Shown: piece by piece, positions 63,861 to 64,000 of the stretch
Numbering within the stretch: position 1 is the first letter of the stretch
Layout of the letters: each line of letters begins with the position of its first letter
Assembly: GCA_002050435.1 (NCBI GenBank)
Contig: MWYV01000043.1
Span: 1 to 64,000, forward strand
Direction of reading: 5' to 3'
Length of the DNA stretch: 64,000 nucleotides
From: Chitinophagales bacterium 33-2
GTDB taxonomy: Bacteria > Bacteroidota > Bacteroidia > Chitinophagales > Chitinophagaceae
The notes under the pieces: generated by a model
Database searches by the model: none
The model's input: only the letters and a program-made list of their open reading frames with translations
Told to the model about the DNA's origin: nothing
Translations under genes and position numbers: made by a program

Positions 63861-64000
63861 ATGTCCGAGTTCAAAGATTTTTATGAGTTCAAGGTCAGTG
63901 CTTCTAATAATAATGCTGCTGCTGTCAAAGAGAGTGTCAAATTGAATCGTGTCCTTAGAAACAAAAGACAGTCAAGTAAATTTTGGAAAATGTATGTCAG
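63861..64000 (+). CDS. 5' end of an unidentified ORF, partial
   Basis: 46 codons from an ATG with AGGA 6 bp upstream; an in-frame TAA lies five codons before the start. The product begins MSEFKDFYEFKVSASNNNAA and continues KLNRVLRNKRQSSKFWKMYV, a basic, helix-rich stretch. No family is recognised from so short a piece. The frame is cut by the window end. If the upstream region is a group II intron, a reverse transcriptase/maturase would be expected here, but no reverse-transcriptase motif is visible yet. Confidence 0.5.
   Translation, partial: MSEFKDFYEFKVSASNNNAAAVKESVKLNRVLRNKRQSSKFWKMYV

Overview
The window is chromosomal DNA of a member of the Bacteroidota, most likely a Chitinophagaceae-like soil or water organism. 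The evidence is several secreted proteins with type IX secretion (T9SS) C-terminal sorting or gliding-associated (CHU_C) domains, a PorP/SprF protein, TAnnTTTG-type promoter boxes, many starts without a Shine-Dalgarno sequence, and a moderate GC content (about 43% by eye). No tRNA, rRNA, CRISPR array or intact insertion sequence was seen.

Layout. 1-236 is the 3' end of a CHU_C protein, followed by a strong terminator and about 770 bp without genes that carries one copy of a dispersed repeat; a second copy lies at 60118-60342. From about 1 to 40.5 kb there is one large surface-polysaccharide locus. It opens with a GT-C membrane glycosyltransferase divergent from a tight five-gene operon (2770-7530). 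That operon resembles the actinobacterial decaprenyl-phosphoryl-arabinose route: UbiA-type phosphoribosyltransferase, DprE1-like oxidase, DprE2-like reductase and HAD phosphatase, followed by a glycosyltransferase. Next come a LamG T9SS protein and a 2064-residue secreted esterase-like multidomain protein, then O-antigen ligase-like, GT-C and acyltransferase genes (15.6-21.1 kb). Export follows: a half-length TolC-like protein and a Wzc/GumC-like co-polymerase. Then come GT-C, GT2 and methyltransferase genes, a Wzx flippase, and a beta-helix/PKD T9SS protein with four near-identical 291-bp repeats. The locus closes with a minus-strand operon (40501 down to 34986) made of a receiver protein, a sugar transferase with a receiver-like N-terminus, a GT2, AsnB and a GT4.

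From 40.9 kb to the end the content is mostly housekeeping: pyruvate carboxylase, a WecA/MraY-type transferase (which could also feed the glycan pathway), RecG, a PKD/CHU_C giant paired with PorP/SprF, a GlcD-type FAD oxidase, an outer-membrane beta-barrel, a LOG-family protein, a sodium:solute symporter, an O-methyltransferase, a glucosaminidase/LysM protein, Hpt, DnaJ, GrpE and an RlmI-like methyltransferase. Breaking this pattern are an AT-rich orphan gene (59564-60028) beside the second repeat copy, and a gene-free 3' end leading into an unidentified truncated ORF.

Working model (inference). The 1-40.5 kb locus builds a lipid-linked glycan (sugar transferase or WecA start; GT2/GT4 extension; Wzx flipping; ligase; Wzc/TolC export). 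Some decorations may be supplied on the periplasmic side from polyprenyl-phosphate pentose by the GT-C enzymes. The T9SS proteins encoded between these genes may be attached to that glycan or act on it.
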